Positions 1 to 8,945 of a stretch of DNA of 64,000 bases are shown here, piece after piece (positions within the stretch are counted from its first letter, which is position 1; each line of letters begins with the position of its first letter). The notes under the pieces are model-generated. The model was given only the letters and a program-made list of their open reading frames with translations. It made no database searches and had not been told where the DNA came from. The stretch spans positions 105,294-169,293 of the forward strand of contig JAIPJF010000003.1 of NCBI GenBank assembly GCA_021734325.1. The letters are read 5' to 3'. This DNA comes from Fidelibacterota bacterium. Its GTDB lineage: Bacteria; Fidelibacterota; UBA8477; JABMPR01. A program made the translations under genes and the position numbers.

Positions 1-709
1 CAAACGTCTCCTCCCTGGCACCCAGGTGGACACCCAATCTGGTCATTTCAAACAGTCCCCGAGTCAACAGGGCCGCCAACGTATTGTCTCCGTATCCCAT
101 ACCTGCTAGAATTCCAGCAGCGATGGCAATAACATTTTTGAGTGAACCGCCATACTCAACGCCAAGTATATCAGTATTTGTGTATACCCGTAAACTATCG
201 GCCATAAAGACATTCTGGACGATCTGCGCCGTATTTTCATCTGGACAGGCGGAGACAATTGTGGAGGGTAATCCTTTAACCACCTCTTCTGCATGAGTTG
301 GACCATAGAGCGTTGCGATCTTGTATACTGAATGCTGTGGCAGTGCATGGGCGATGACCTGACTCATCGTCCTAAGGGTATCATTCTCAATTCCTTTAGC
401 CACATTCACAATGACTGTCTCTGGAGAGATTTTATCGGTCAATTTTGAGAGTGTGGGACCAACAGTATGGGATGGGATAGCGACTAATATTATGCCCTTA
501 TCCTGAATGCAGGATTCAATTTCCAGTGTGAACTTCAATCCCTCAGGAAGCTCTATACCAGGCAAGAAATCAGGTAATTCTCTTTCCTCAAGCGCTTGTT
601 TGTAATCCTTTTCCAGGTAGAACCAAACCTCAACATTGTGCCCATTCTTCAATAAGTGAATGGCCAGGGTCATCCCCCAGCTTCCCGACCCGATAACGCC
701 AATATTCAT
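1..709 (-). CDS. gpsA: NAD(P)H-dependent glycerol-3-phosphate dehydrogenase (3' end cut by window edge)
   Basis: Reduces dihydroxyacetone phosphate to sn-glycerol 3-phosphate in the cytoplasm, supplying the backbone for phospholipids (family knowledge). The reading frame opens with ATG at 709 and stays open to the left edge, giving the first 236 residues of a protein usually about 330 long. Visible motifs are the N-terminal Rossmann loop GVIGSGSWG (residues 4-12), the segment VNVAKGIE, and GGSLKNVIAIAAGI, which carries the conserved Lys-Asn of the family. The C-terminal substrate domain continues outside the window. It lies 70 bp downstream of the acyl-CoA synthetase gene on the same strand, with a terminator hairpin between them, so it is probably expressed on its own. 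Only the partial length limits confidence. Confidence 0.95.
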   Translation of the reverse strand, partial: MNIGVIGSGSWGMTLAIHLLKNGHNVEVWFYLEKDYKQALEERELPDFLPGIELPEGLKFTLEIESCIQDKGIILVAIPSHTVGPTLSKLTDKISPETVIVNVAKGIENDTLRTMSQVIAHALPQHSVYKIATLYGPTHAEEVVKGLPSTIVSACPDENTAQIVQNVFMADSLRVYTNTDILGVEYGGSLKNVIAIAAGILAGMGYGDNTLAALLTRGLFEMTRLGVHLGAREETF

Positions 710-730
710 GACTGCATTCCTCTGTAAATG

Positions 731-760
731 AAAAAGCTCCCAATATTCATCAGGAGCTTT
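731..760 (-). terminator. Rho-independent terminator after the acyl-CoA synthetase gene
   Basis: On the minus strand an 8-bp stem, AAAGCTCC paired with GGAGCTTT, closes a short loop and is followed by T residues. It sits about 20 nt beyond the stop codon of the acyl-CoA synthetase gene and before gpsA, so it should separate the two units. Confidence 0.8.
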
Positions 761-779
761 CTTCCGAATTTAATCAAAT

Positions 780-2567
780 TTACTCGTATAGAGCATCGAT
801 CTGATTCTTATATCGTTCCTCGATAACACGTTTTTTGATCTTCAGCGTGGGAGTCAAGGCGCCATCCTCAATAGTGAATTCCTTTGGTACCAGGATGAAT
901 CTCTTAACTCTTTCATAGCTACTGAAATTCTCCATGATGGACTCAACTTTATTTGTCAGCATCTCAATTATCGCTGAGTTTTCCACGAGAGATTCCGGGT
1001 TGGTATCCGTAATACCATTTTCCTGTGCCCAGGTAGAGAGTGCGACATAATTGGGGACCAATACAGCTGAAACGAATTTCCTTCGATCGCCGATCACGAG
1101 CGCTTGTTCAAAATATTTATCCATGATGAGCGCTGCCTCCATTGGAGCAGGTGCAATATTCTTACCGCCGGCAGTAACAATAATATTCTTTTTCCTGTCG
1201 GTAATTCTCAGATATCCATCATCAATAACCCCAATATCACCGGTATGGAACCAGCCATCATCATTAATCGCTTCCCTGGTCCCGGCTTCATCCTTGTAGT
1301 AACCTTTCATGATATGCGGACCTCTGGAAAGTATTTCTCCATCATCTGCAATCTTGATTTCAACACCATCTATCGTCGGGCCCACCGTTCCAAAACGAAA
1401 ATCATGGGGTGGATTTAAGGTGATAACCGGTGAAGTTTCAGAAAGACCATAACCTTCAAGAATTTTAATCCCGGCAGCATCAAAAAAGCGACCAATATCT
1501 GCTGCCAGCGGAGCACCACCGCTAGCAAACAGTTTAAATCTGCTTCCAAGCAAGGCCTGCACTTTACTAAACACCAACTTATCAGCGAGCTTTTTCCTCT
1601 TTGCCAGTTTTGGTGAAATATTTCCCGAATTCCTGGCCTCAACGTATTCGTAACCAGTTTTGACAGCCCAGGCAGCTATTTTTCGCTTTATGAAGGAGCC
1701 AGCAGCAAATTTTGCCTGAACACCGGCGTACATCTTTTCATATAATCTTGGTACCGACATGGCAACTGTCGGTTCAACCTCACCCAGATTCTCAATTACT
1801 TTTTCCATTGACTCGGCGTAGGTGATCCTGGCACCCACATGAGTACCTACATAATCGCCCAGTCTTTCGAAGCTGTGGCTCAGGGGAAGGAATGAGAGAA
1901 AGATATCCTCATCACTGATTCCCAGACGCGCATTACAGGATAGAATATTGCTGACCAGATTGCTATGGGTCAACATTACCCCTTTGGGATTCCCAGTTGT
2001 GCCACTTGTGTAAATCAGTGTAAGTATATCATCTGGTTTAACTTTTCTTGCTTCAGCTTCAAAATCATATGCATCAGCCGAACTCGCGAACTTCTTGCCC
2101 TTCTCCATAAGCTCATTGAAAGAGATAATATTTTCATCCTCATAGGATAGGGATTCGTCAAAGTAGACAATGGTATTCAATTCAGGACATTGATCCTTGA
2201 CAGCCATCATCTTATCCATTTGAAGCTTATCCTGAGCAAAGACCAACTTCGAATCTGAATGAGCGACAATATATTGAACCTGGCTGGGTATCAAGGTCGG
2301 GTATACTGTCACCGAGGTAGCCCCTCGCGTTGCAGTCGCATAATCCGAATATGCCCAACGACGACAGTTGGTTGAAAGAATTGCAACATGATCTTTTGGC
2401 TGTATACCTACAGCTGCCAGGCCGTATGATGCAAACTTCACTATTTCGTAAATGTCTTTGCCTTTATCACCTACCCACTGCCCATCCACTTTTTCACTGA
2501 ACAGCACATGATCAGGGTAGGTTTTTGTAGTATTAAGAAACAATTCTGCAATGGTCTTAAATTCCAC
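780..2567 (-). CDS. Long-chain acyl-CoA synthetase (AMP-forming, FadD15 type)
   Basis: Activates long-chain fatty acids to acyl-CoA through an acyl-adenylate, for degradation or lipid synthesis (family knowledge). The 595-residue length fits the bacterial long-chain synthetases. The P-loop-like AMP signature LIYTSGTTGNPKGVML is at residues 184-199. Further along are YGLSETSPV, the GWFHTGDIG adenylate-binding motif and DRKKNIIVTAGGKNI, which marks the hinge to the C-terminal domain. The start is GTG, supported by an AAGGAGG Shine-Dalgarno sequence 7 nt upstream. It is divergent from tRNA-Leu(CAA) and is followed by a terminator, so it looks monocistronic. The exact chain-length preference cannot be read from the sequence. 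Confidence 0.93.
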   Translation of the reverse strand: MEFKTIAELFLNTTKTYPDHVLFSEKVDGQWVGDKGKDIYEIVKFASYGLAAVGIQPKDHVAILSTNCRRWAYSDYATATRGATSVTVYPTLIPSQVQYIVAHSDSKLVFAQDKLQMDKMMAVKDQCPELNTIVYFDESLSYEDENIISFNELMEKGKKFASSADAYDFEAEARKVKPDDILTLIYTSGTTGNPKGVMLTHSNLVSNILSCNARLGISDEDIFLSFLPLSHSFERLGDYVGTHVGARITYAESMEKVIENLGEVEPTVAMSVPRLYEKMYAGVQAKFAAGSFIKRKIAAWAVKTGYEYVEARNSGNISPKLAKRKKLADKLVFSKVQALLGSRFKLFASGGAPLAADIGRFFDAAGIKILEGYGLSETSPVITLNPPHDFRFGTVGPTIDGVEIKIADDGEILSRGPHIMKGYYKDEAGTREAINDDGWFHTGDIGVIDDGYLRITDRKKNIIVTAGGKNIAPAPMEAALIMDKYFEQALVIGDRRKFVSAVLVPNYVALSTWAQENGITDTNPESLVENSAIIEMLTNKVESIMENFSSYERVKRFILVPKEFTIEDGALTPTLKIKKRVIEERYKNQIDALYE

Positions 2568-2640
2568 GACAGGTCCTCCTTCTAGGATTTAATTAATTTC
2601 ATCAATGATAAACATTTTCACTCAAAAGCACAGCATTTTA

Positions 2641-2669
2641 TTGACTCATGGCATGCTTGAATGTATCAT
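2641..2669 (+). promoter_or_regulatory. Sigma-70-like promoter of tRNA-Leu(CAA)
   Basis: TTGACT and TATCAT are separated by exactly 17 nt. Each matches the consensus hexamer at five of six positions. The -10 box ends 16 nt before the first base of the tRNA, which is a sensible start-site distance. Confidence 0.7.
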
Positions 2670-2685
2670 GGCTCGCTTTAAGAAA

Positions 2686-2772
2686 GCCAGGGTGGCGGAA
2701 TTGGTAGACGCAGTGGACTCAAAATCCACCGGTGGCAACACTGTGGGGGTTCGACTCCCCCCCCTGGTACCA
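2686..2772 (+). tRNA. tRNA-Leu (anticodon CAA)
   Basis: The acceptor stem GCCAGGG pairs with CCCTGGT (one G-U pair). The D arm, a long variable arm typical of class II tRNAs, and a GGTTCGACTCC T arm are all present. The anticodon stem GTGGA/TCCAC encloses the loop CTCAAAA, giving anticodon CAA, which reads UUG leucine codons. The discriminator is A and the 3' CCA is encoded. A good promoter lies directly upstream. Confidence 0.96.
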
Positions 2773-3071
2773 ACCTACGCTCCTCTATGGAGGAGCTTCG
2801 GCTGACGAGCCAGCTTATCCATTATTACAGCAATAAAACCAGGGATAGTTCGCCGAAGCGCACAGTGCGTAGGAGAGCCTCTGGTACACGCCTACGTTCA
2901 TAGAACTACGGTAATGCAGGCACGATTTTGCTTCACAGGAGAGAAGTCGTCCACATCCCACTTATCGATCATTCCTACCCTAGGTTACACCACCACAAAG
3001 TCTCATAATTATCGTACTTGTTATTCATATGATCCGATTATTTTAACATTCCATATTACGAAGGTGAACGA
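2773..3071. other. Gene-free spacer after tRNA-Leu with REP-like palindromes
   Basis: No credible reading frame is visible. The first 100 bp hold an inverted pair of REP-like units (listed separately). Near 2891-2912 there is a third, smaller hairpin of similar flavour, in which CCTACG is followed by GTTC-ATA-GAAC and TACGG. The rest is AT-rich and probably holds the promoter of the nitroreductase gene, though I cannot place one with confidence. Confidence 0.5.
2774..2873. repeat. Inverted pair of REP-like palindromic units
   Basis: CCTACGC (2774-2780), then a hairpin GCTCCTC/GAGGAGC, then GCTTCGGC (2795-2802) form one unit. The reverse complement of the same frame, GCCGAAGC (2852-2859) to GCGTAGG (2867-2873), forms a second unit in opposite orientation. 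The first unit starts 2 nt after the encoded CCA of tRNA-Leu. Paired inverted REP-like units of this kind are commonly dispersed in bacterial intergenic DNA. Family membership is an inference. Confidence 0.55.
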
Positions 3072-3737
3072 ATGGCAAATAAATTTATAAGACTGGCTGA
3101 CTATAAGCAATATCCTGAATCTGAAATGCTCGAACGTGCTCAGGCATTTTTTCAACTCATGAAAACACGGAGATCGGTAAGACAGTTTTCAGACAAGGCA
3201 ATCCCCATGTCCATCATCGATGAATGTGTGATGACTGCCGGGACAGCACCAAGTGGTGCGAATCAACAACCCTGGCAATTTGTCGTGGTATGTGATAGAA
3301 CCCTCAAGGAGGAGATAAGAATTGCAGCCGAGGCAGAAGAAAGAGAATTCTATGCAGGTCGTGCCGGTGAGAAATGGCTGGAAGCGCTTGAACCCTTTGA
3401 GACAAACCCGGATAAACCATTTTTAGAGACGGCACCAGTTCTGATCGCCATATTTGAACAGAAATTTAGCATGGATGCTCTGGGTAAAAAAGTAAAGCAC
3501 TACTATTCCAAAGAGTCGACCGGCATTGCGACCGGACTACTTATCACTGCCCTCCACAATGCAGGATTGGTCACCCTGACCCACACTCCGAGCCCGATGA
3601 ATTTTTTAAAAACGATTCTAAAACGTCCCACAGGTGAGCGACCCTTTTTGCTGCTTGTGGTAGGTTACCCTGCTGAGGAAGTACAGGTACCGGATATCAC
3701 GAAAAAGTTGCTCTCAGAGATAAGGACCATCCTTTAA
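3072..3737 (+). CDS. Nitroreductase family FMN-dependent oxidoreductase
   Basis: Belongs to the FMN-binding nitroreductase superfamily, which reduces nitro, quinone or halogenated aromatic compounds with NAD(P)H. The true substrate is unknown. Of 221 residues, RRSVR (33-37) is the FMN-phosphate-binding start of the fold, APSGANQQPW (59-68) is the second flavin-binding strand, and LLVVGYPAEE lies near the C terminus. The segment THTPSPMNFL resembles the group related to iodotyrosine deiodinase. The ATG has an AAGGTGA ribosome site. The stop codon abuts the ATG of the next gene, so the pair is co-transcribed and probably co-translated. The specific reaction is not assigned. Confidence 0.85.
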   Translation: MANKFIRLADYKQYPESEMLERAQAFFQLMKTRRSVRQFSDKAIPMSIIDECVMTAGTAPSGANQQPWQFVVVCDRTLKEEIRIAAEAEEREFYAGRAGEKWLEALEPFETNPDKPFLETAPVLIAIFEQKFSMDALGKKVKHYYSKESTGIATGLLITALHNAGLVTLTHTPSPMNFLKTILKRPTGERPFLLLVVGYPAEEVQVPDITKKLLSEIRTIL

Positions 3738-4355
3738 ATGGATTCAAAAATAGTATGCTTCGGGGATAGTATTACTGCCGGGAGTAGAACTTCTGACAAC
3801 CCTATGGGCATAGGGTATGTGTCCATGTTGAATTCAATGCTACCGGAGTCCCAGGTCCTGAGTGGGCTCGAGATCATCAATTCAGGTGTAAATGGACATA
3901 CGGTACAGGATCTTCTAATAAGATATCAAAAAGATGTCGTGCAGCATGAACCTCAATTTGTGACCATCAAAATAGGCATCAACGATGCCTATCATGAATT
4001 CATTTCAGATGATAAAAGGTATCGCCTGGAACAGTATGAAAGAGATTATCAAAAATTGATTTCCTTGATACAGAGAGAACTTCCTGAAGCGAGAATTTTT
4101 CTATTCACACCCTACTTCATTGCAGACAATAGAGAAGAGCCTCTTTATCAAATCATGTCCCGATATATTCAAGTCGTTTACGGCTTGGGAAAAGAATTCG
4201 GTTTGGCGGTTCTGGATATCCAGAAGGTGTTCGATAAGGCCGTGTTAAGAAATCAGGCAAGTTACTGGGCAGCGGATCAAATCCACCCAATTCCCGAGGG
4301 ACATAGACTGATTGCTTATCGAGTGTTGGAATTCCTTGAGAATAATATCAGCTAG
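3738..4355 (+). CDS. SGNH/GDSL-family hydrolase
   Basis: A 205-residue esterase-fold protein. Block I, FGDSITAG, carries the nucleophile Ser11. Block II has the glycine of SGVNGHT, block III has GIND, and block V is DQIHP with the catalytic Asp and His. All four SGNH blocks are therefore present, and the enzyme should be an active esterase, lipase or carbohydrate deacetylase (family knowledge). There is no signal peptide, so it is probably cytoplasmic. It starts on the base after the nitroreductase stop and converges with pyrC, whose stop is only 9 bp away. The substrate is unknown. Confidence 0.88.
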   Translation: MDSKIVCFGDSITAGSRTSDNPMGIGYVSMLNSMLPESQVLSGLEIINSGVNGHTVQDLLIRYQKDVVQHEPQFVTIKIGINDAYHEFISDDKRYRLEQYERDYQKLISLIQRELPEARIFLFTPYFIADNREEPLYQIMSRYIQVVYGLGKEFGLAVLDIQKVFDKAVLRNQASYWAADQIHPIPEGHRLIAYRVLEFLENNIS

Positions 4356-4364
4356 CGTGAAAGA

Positions 4365-5681
4365 TCACGAATCAATCAGAATTTCCCGACCCTTTACCTC
4401 CGTGTTCACCATGCCATCATCAAAAACGATCTGACCATTTACAAGGGTCTTCACTGGCCATCCCCTGGTCTTCCATCCGTCAAAGGGGCTCCAATTGACC
4501 TTGGTAAATAACTTTCCATTTTCGATGGTTTTTTCTTTTTGCATATCGACGAGGACCAGATCTGCATCAAACCCTACTTTTATTTGCCCCTTGTTTTTCA
4601 CCCGATAGAGTTCAACGGGTTTCTCACACATCCACTTGACAACGTCTTCTAGTTTACACAATCCCCTGTTGGCGCGGTCCAGCATCAGGGGCAGGGATGT
4701 CTCCACTCCTGGCATGCCCGAGGGAGCTTCACCAAAGGGCTTTGCTTTTTCTTCATGAGTATGGGGTGCATGATCTGTGGCAATACAATCAATGACACCA
4801 TCCATCAATCCTTTCCAGAGCGCCTCGCTGTGATTCATATCTCTGATAGGTGGATTCATCTGGGCGTAGGCTCCTAGTTTTTCATAAACATAAGGAGCAC
4901 TCAGGAGCAAATGCTGGGGGCAAACCTCCGCTGAAATGGGAGCCTTTGACTTCTGGAATTCCAGATAACGCACTTCATCCAGGCTGGTAAGATGCAAAAT
5001 ATGCAGACGGCGTTGATATTTAATGGCAAGTTCAACAGCCAGTGTAGTTGATTTCAAAGCGGCATCAGCAGGTCGAACAAACTGATGATGATTGAAATCC
5101 CTAGAATTTCTATAAATTTCTCGAGCTGCATTAATAATATCGTCATCTTCGGCATGTACGGCAATAAGACGCGATCCATTGGCAAAGATCTGTTCTAGAT
5201 CGCTGGTATCACTTACCAGAAGATCACCAGTAGATGAGCCCATGAATATTTTAATCCCCGGCACGTTCTCCACGCCATTCAGGACATCCAGATTGGTATT
5301 TGTGGCACCGATAAAGAAATTATAATTAACAACACACTTTTCCGCTGCAGCCCTTTTTCTCTCGGCCATGGCATCCAGGGTGATAGTCGAAGGTTTGGTA
5401 TTGGGCATGTCAAAGAAGCTGGTAACCCCGCCTGCTGCTGCAGCCATGGAACCCGTTCGCAGATCTTCCTTCCAGGTCATTCCCGGATCACGAAAATGAA
5501 CTTGGGGATCCAATGCGCCAGGAAGCAAAAAGAAGTGACTTGCGTCTATTATTTTTTCGGCGTGCTTCTCATCAATTTGGCCAATTTCCACGATTTTACC
5601 ATCTTTCAGGAGAACATCCTGTTGTATGATGGCCTGTGAGGAGACACATTTTGCATTTTTGATGAGAATTGGTGCGATCAT
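4365..5681 (-). CDS. pyrC: Dihydroorotase (Bacteroidota-type)
   Basis: Catalyses the reversible cyclisation of N-carbamoyl-aspartate to dihydroorotate in pyrimidine synthesis. The 438-residue amidohydrolase has VHFRDPG (61-67), GIKIFMGSSTG with the lysine expected to be carboxylated, HAEDDD, HILHLTS, and the zinc and substrate motifs CPQHL and ATDHAPH. The first metal-binding His of the usual HxH is a Gln here (Gln60 before His62). As I recall, the same substitution is typical of Bacteroidota dihydroorotases, so this is probably a clade feature rather than loss of function. An AGGAG ribosome site precedes the ATG. It is the last gene of the run that starts at dnaX. An allantoinase or hydantoinase relative is the alternative. 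Confidence 0.88.
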   Translation of the reverse strand: MIAPILIKNAKCVSSQAIIQQDVLLKDGKIVEIGQIDEKHAEKIIDASHFFLLPGALDPQVHFRDPGMTWKEDLRTGSMAAAAGGVTSFFDMPNTKPSTITLDAMAERKRAAAEKCVVNYNFFIGATNTNLDVLNGVENVPGIKIFMGSSTGDLLVSDTSDLEQIFANGSRLIAVHAEDDDIINAAREIYRNSRDFNHHQFVRPADAALKSTTLAVELAIKYQRRLHILHLTSLDEVRYLEFQKSKAPISAEVCPQHLLLSAPYVYEKLGAYAQMNPPIRDMNHSEALWKGLMDGVIDCIATDHAPHTHEEKAKPFGEAPSGMPGVETSLPLMLDRANRGLCKLEDVVKWMCEKPVELYRVKNKGQIKVGFDADLVLVDMQKEKTIENGKLFTKVNWSPFDGWKTRGWPVKTLVNGQIVFDDGMVNTEVKGREILIDS

Positions 5682-5772
5682 TTAAAGACTCCTAGAATAT
5701 GGTGCGGATAATATGGTATGGGTGCCCTGATTTGAAAAGCGTTGATTGGATAGATTCTGGAGGCTGAGGTCC

Positions 5773-8157
5773 TCAAGGTTCGGTTTTCCAGTCAACATGT
5801 TTCCAGGATTCGCCATCACTTTCATAACATATGGCTCCTTCAAGGTCTGTTCTGCGGACTTCTATCCCCCACTCTTTATAATGCCGAAGTGTTATCGGTG
5901 CAGGATGTTTATACTTGTTTTTTGTTCCCACACTTATCAGCCCAATTTCCGGCTTTACTAGCTCCAGAAATCGAGCTGATGAACTTGTCCGCGATCCATG
6001 GTGGGGAACTTTGAGGAGATCGCTTTTCAGAAGTGAGCCCAATACCAATTGATCAGTTTCCACCTCCTGCTCTGCATCACCTGTAAATAGCATCGTTGTA
6101 TTTCCATAGAACAGCTGAAAGGTGATCGATACATTGTTTATGTTGGTCGGCTGGGTTGATGCATTGAACTTTTTCGGAGCTGATATTCGAATAATGGCTG
6201 GCGCCATGCTTGAGTCGATCATTCCAGTGTAAGCGGATTGGACAGGAATTTCCAAGGAATCCAATATGGATAGTAATTTTTCATAGGTGTAGGAATCATA
6301 GGTGACCTCCTGCATGAGGACACGTTGAACGGGATGATGTTCAAGAAGGTACGGTGCCCCTCCAATATGATCATTATGTGGATGTGTAAGGACCAACAAA
6401 TCGATACGATCCCAATTGCGATACTTTAGATAGGGTGAAATAACGTCTTTTCCCATATCCTTACCTCCGAAGCCTAATCCGGCGTCCACAACCATGGTCT
6501 TATGATTGGGAGTATGGATAATAACTGCATCTCCCTGACCAACATCTAATACACTGACCTCCAGCACCGGGGGCTGAAGAGCCAAACCCCACGTTGATAT
6601 GTCCATCCATAACAAGATGAGGATAAGCCATAATCGAAAGAGTTTTTGGATCTTCATCCCTGCGAGTAAAAATATTGCTGTGAGCAGAATGATCACTTCG
6701 TGAACGCTGATCGAGCGGGTTGAGATATAGGCCCAGTCAAACCCTGCACAGACTGACACGAACCAAAGCATGAAGGCAATGACTGTATCCAGAAGCACTG
6801 CCCAGTATTCCGCTAATATTGGAAAAAGCGATCCGATGAGCAGCATACTCATTCCCGTCGCTACTATGAGACCGATGAGTGGGACGACCAATAAATTGGC
6901 AAAGAGACTGACAATTGGAATTTTGTGGAAATAATAAATGGTGATTGCCAGGGTTCCTAATTGAGCTGCCAGAGATACGAGAAACAGATCAATCACTGAA
7001 TTGATCGATCGACCTATTATGAAATTTTTACCGGTATCCAGGTGAGGAATCCAGGCCTTCAATACAGGAAAAAGCAGAACGATACTGAGAACTGCTGAAA
7101 ATGAGAGCTGAAATCCAATACTGAACACTTGATTCGGATCGATGATCAGAATGATGAATGCTGCTGTAGCCAGAGTATTAAAAATGTCAGATTTACGTTC
7201 CAATACACTTGCCATGAGCAAAAGGATGGCCATGATGGATGCCCGCATCACGGAAGCAGCCCCACCCGTGAGAATGACATAAAAAGCCAGTCCCAAAGCC
7301 ACCAGGATTGATTGCGCTGCATAGGGGAATCTAAACAATCCAATGAGGGTGATAAAGACCAGGGAAACATAGGCCACATGCAGTCCACTTACAGCCAGCA
7401 CATGAATGACACCTGTATTGGCGAAATCATTCCGGATGTCTTCCTCCACTTCGCCGCGCTCACCCAGGATCAAAGCTGACAGAATACCAGCAGACTGGGA
7501 TTGCATATGCCTGTAAAAGAATGCTTTTATGCTCTCTTTCAATTCTACGATCATTTGTCTAAGCAAGAGAGTTGTATTGGACGTCAACTTGATCTGTTGT
7601 GGATCCTGCAGGAAAGCCTCGAAGAAGATATTTTGAGAGCGCAGATACCGGGCATAATCAAAATCATTCGGATTTCGCTTTGACCTGGGTTTGAATAATT
7701 CCATTCCCGCAGTCAGTGTATCACCTATTTCTGGGGTATTTGCCATCTCCCGGGAATAGAGAATTATGCGTCCGTAGCTAAAGTCCTGTTCTCCTATGGA
7801 AAGTGGCAGGAGGAGGTACTTGGGCGTCCCCTTTTTTGTCTCTCCGGCTCCTTGAACAATGGCAGATACCTGATAAATTGAATCAGGATATGCTATAAAA
7901 TGACTGAGAGATTTTGCTGGCTGATGTTCTGAAACCGCCATTCGCAAGGCACCTGCGATCACGAGGACAACCAGTACTGTATATCGGCGATCAAACTTGC
8001 CAGAGGTAACAAGAAATATTACAGTGATAAACTCAAGCCCAGAAAGAAGAATGATTCCAATCTGGAATGTTTCTTCTAATACTATCCCAATTATAAATGC
8101 AAGTGAAAGCACGACCATCGGTCGTGGACTCGCAAGTTCCTCGATACGGTCAATCAT
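5773..8157 (-). CDS. comEC: ComEC/Rec2-type DNA uptake channel
   Basis: The inner-membrane channel that carries single-stranded DNA into the cytoplasm during natural transformation (family knowledge). The 794 residues show the full family layout. Two N-terminal membrane helices are followed by the DUF4131-like soluble domain, then the polytopic Competence domain with ALILGERGEV and LAVSGLHVAY. The C-terminal metallo-beta-lactamase domain has LDVGQGDAVII, HPHNDHIGG near residue 600, and LKVPHHGSRTS. Both metal-binding His clusters are present. It lies 82 bp below recX, in the same run as recA and cinA and a few kilobases from dprA, which supports a transformation role. The gene looks intact. 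Confidence 0.93.
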   Translation of the reverse strand: MIDRIEELASPRPMVVLSLAFIIGIVLEETFQIGIILLSGLEFITVIFLVTSGKFDRRYTVLVVLVIAGALRMAVSEHQPAKSLSHFIAYPDSIYQVSAIVQGAGETKKGTPKYLLLPLSIGEQDFSYGRIILYSREMANTPEIGDTLTAGMELFKPRSKRNPNDFDYARYLRSQNIFFEAFLQDPQQIKLTSNTTLLLRQMIVELKESIKAFFYRHMQSQSAGILSALILGERGEVEEDIRNDFANTGVIHVLAVSGLHVAYVSLVFITLIGLFRFPYAAQSILVALGLAFYVILTGGAASVMRASIMAILLLMASVLERKSDIFNTLATAAFIILIIDPNQVFSIGFQLSFSAVLSIVLLFPVLKAWIPHLDTGKNFIIGRSINSVIDLFLVSLAAQLGTLAITIYYFHKIPIVSLFANLLVVPLIGLIVATGMSMLLIGSLFPILAEYWAVLLDTVIAFMLWFVSVCAGFDWAYISTRSISVHEVIILLTAIFLLAGMKIQKLFRLWLILILLWMDISTWGLALQPPVLEVSVLDVGQGDAVIIHTPNHKTMVVDAGLGFGGKDMGKDVISPYLKYRNWDRIDLLVLTHPHNDHIGGAPYLLEHHPVQRVLMQEVTYDSYTYEKLLSILDSLEIPVQSAYTGMIDSSMAPAIIRISAPKKFNASTQPTNINNVSITFQLFYGNTTMLFTGDAEQEVETDQLVLGSLLKSDLLKVPHHGSRTSSSARFLELVKPEIGLISVGTKNKYKHPAPITLRHYKEWGIEVRRTDLEGAICYESDGESWKHVDWKTEP

Positions 8158-8239
8158 TTTCCTGCCTGTTTGGGGTTAACCAAACATAGGAGGAAGAACC
8201 GCTTACTTCAAGCTATTTGTGAATTGTGTGCATTAGTCC

Positions 8240-8878
8240 CTATAAATCGGTCTCTGTTTGAAATTTTATATTTCCCAGAGCTTTTAAGATGGAGGAACTT
8301 TCGAACCCTCTGCGCTGCAGAAAGGTCCATAACCGTTTTTTGTCTTTCATGGTGGGATTTGAGATGGTTTTCAGTTTACGCTGGGTCTGCTCATGGGCCA
8401 GCTGATCAAAATCGTATTCCTCTCGGATCTCTTCGATAGCAGATTCAATGATGTCATTTGATATCCGCTTATAGCCCAATTCCTGACGCAATCGGATGGG
8501 ACCCCAGCTTTTTAATTTGACCCGGTCCCTGGCAAAGAGTCTGGCAAATCGTTCATCGCTGAGATAGTTCTTATCCTTCAGGCGACCTATCAATTCACCC
8601 TCAAGATCAGCATAATTCTTCTTGAACAACCATTCATGAACCTCATATTCGCAACGCTCACGGTAGCCGATATAATTCAGTAACCCATTGTATGCCAACT
8701 CAATACGATCATTGTCTTCAAGTTCTAGTTTAATTTTTGGAGTAAACTCATCTCCCACTTTCAAATCATACTTGAGCACAAGAGAACCATCCACACCCAG
8801 CTCAAATTTGCCATCGACAAAGATGGAGAATCTCTGTTGCATTTTTTTCTGTTGGGTGATGGCAGTTATTTTTCCCAT
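8240..8878 (-). CDS. recX: RecX regulatory protein
   Basis: RecX binds RecA filaments and restrains their growth and activity (family knowledge). The 212 residues contain the three-helix repeats of the family. Clear anchors are LKDKNYLSDERFARLFARDR and SWGPIRLRQEL. The N-terminal segment, with VDGKFELGVD, resembles the extension seen in RecX proteins of Bacteroidota and Firmicutes. The C terminus, WTFLQRRGFESSSILKAL, is the usual third repeat ending. recX normally follows recA directly. Here a GxxExxY gene flanked by inverted repeats separates the two. The ribosome site before ATG 8878 is weak. Confidence 0.9.
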   Translation of the reverse strand: MGKITAITQQKKMQQRFSIFVDGKFELGVDGSLVLKYDLKVGDEFTPKIKLELEDNDRIELAYNGLLNYIGYRERCEYEVHEWLFKKNYADLEGELIGRLKDKNYLSDERFARLFARDRVKLKSWGPIRLRQELGYKRISNDIIESAIEEIREEYDFDQLAHEQTQRKLKTISNPTMKDKKRLWTFLQRRGFESSSILKALGNIKFQTETDL

Positions 8879-8898
8879 AGGATTATAATTCTTTTTTT

Positions 8899-8928
8899 AA
8901 ACCGCGAAGTGCGCAAAGAGCGCAGAGT
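8899..8928. repeat. Inverted repeat, left copy, flanking the GxxExxY gene
   Basis: AACCGCGAAGTGCGCAAAGA and the following bases form a purine-rich repeat. Its counterpart lies in opposite orientation at 9343-9374. Aligned by eye over 29 positions, the copies match at about 20. The repeat ends just inside the recX-proximal boundary of the insertion. Confidence 0.6.
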
Positions 8929-8945
8929 ATTCTTAGAACATTCAT

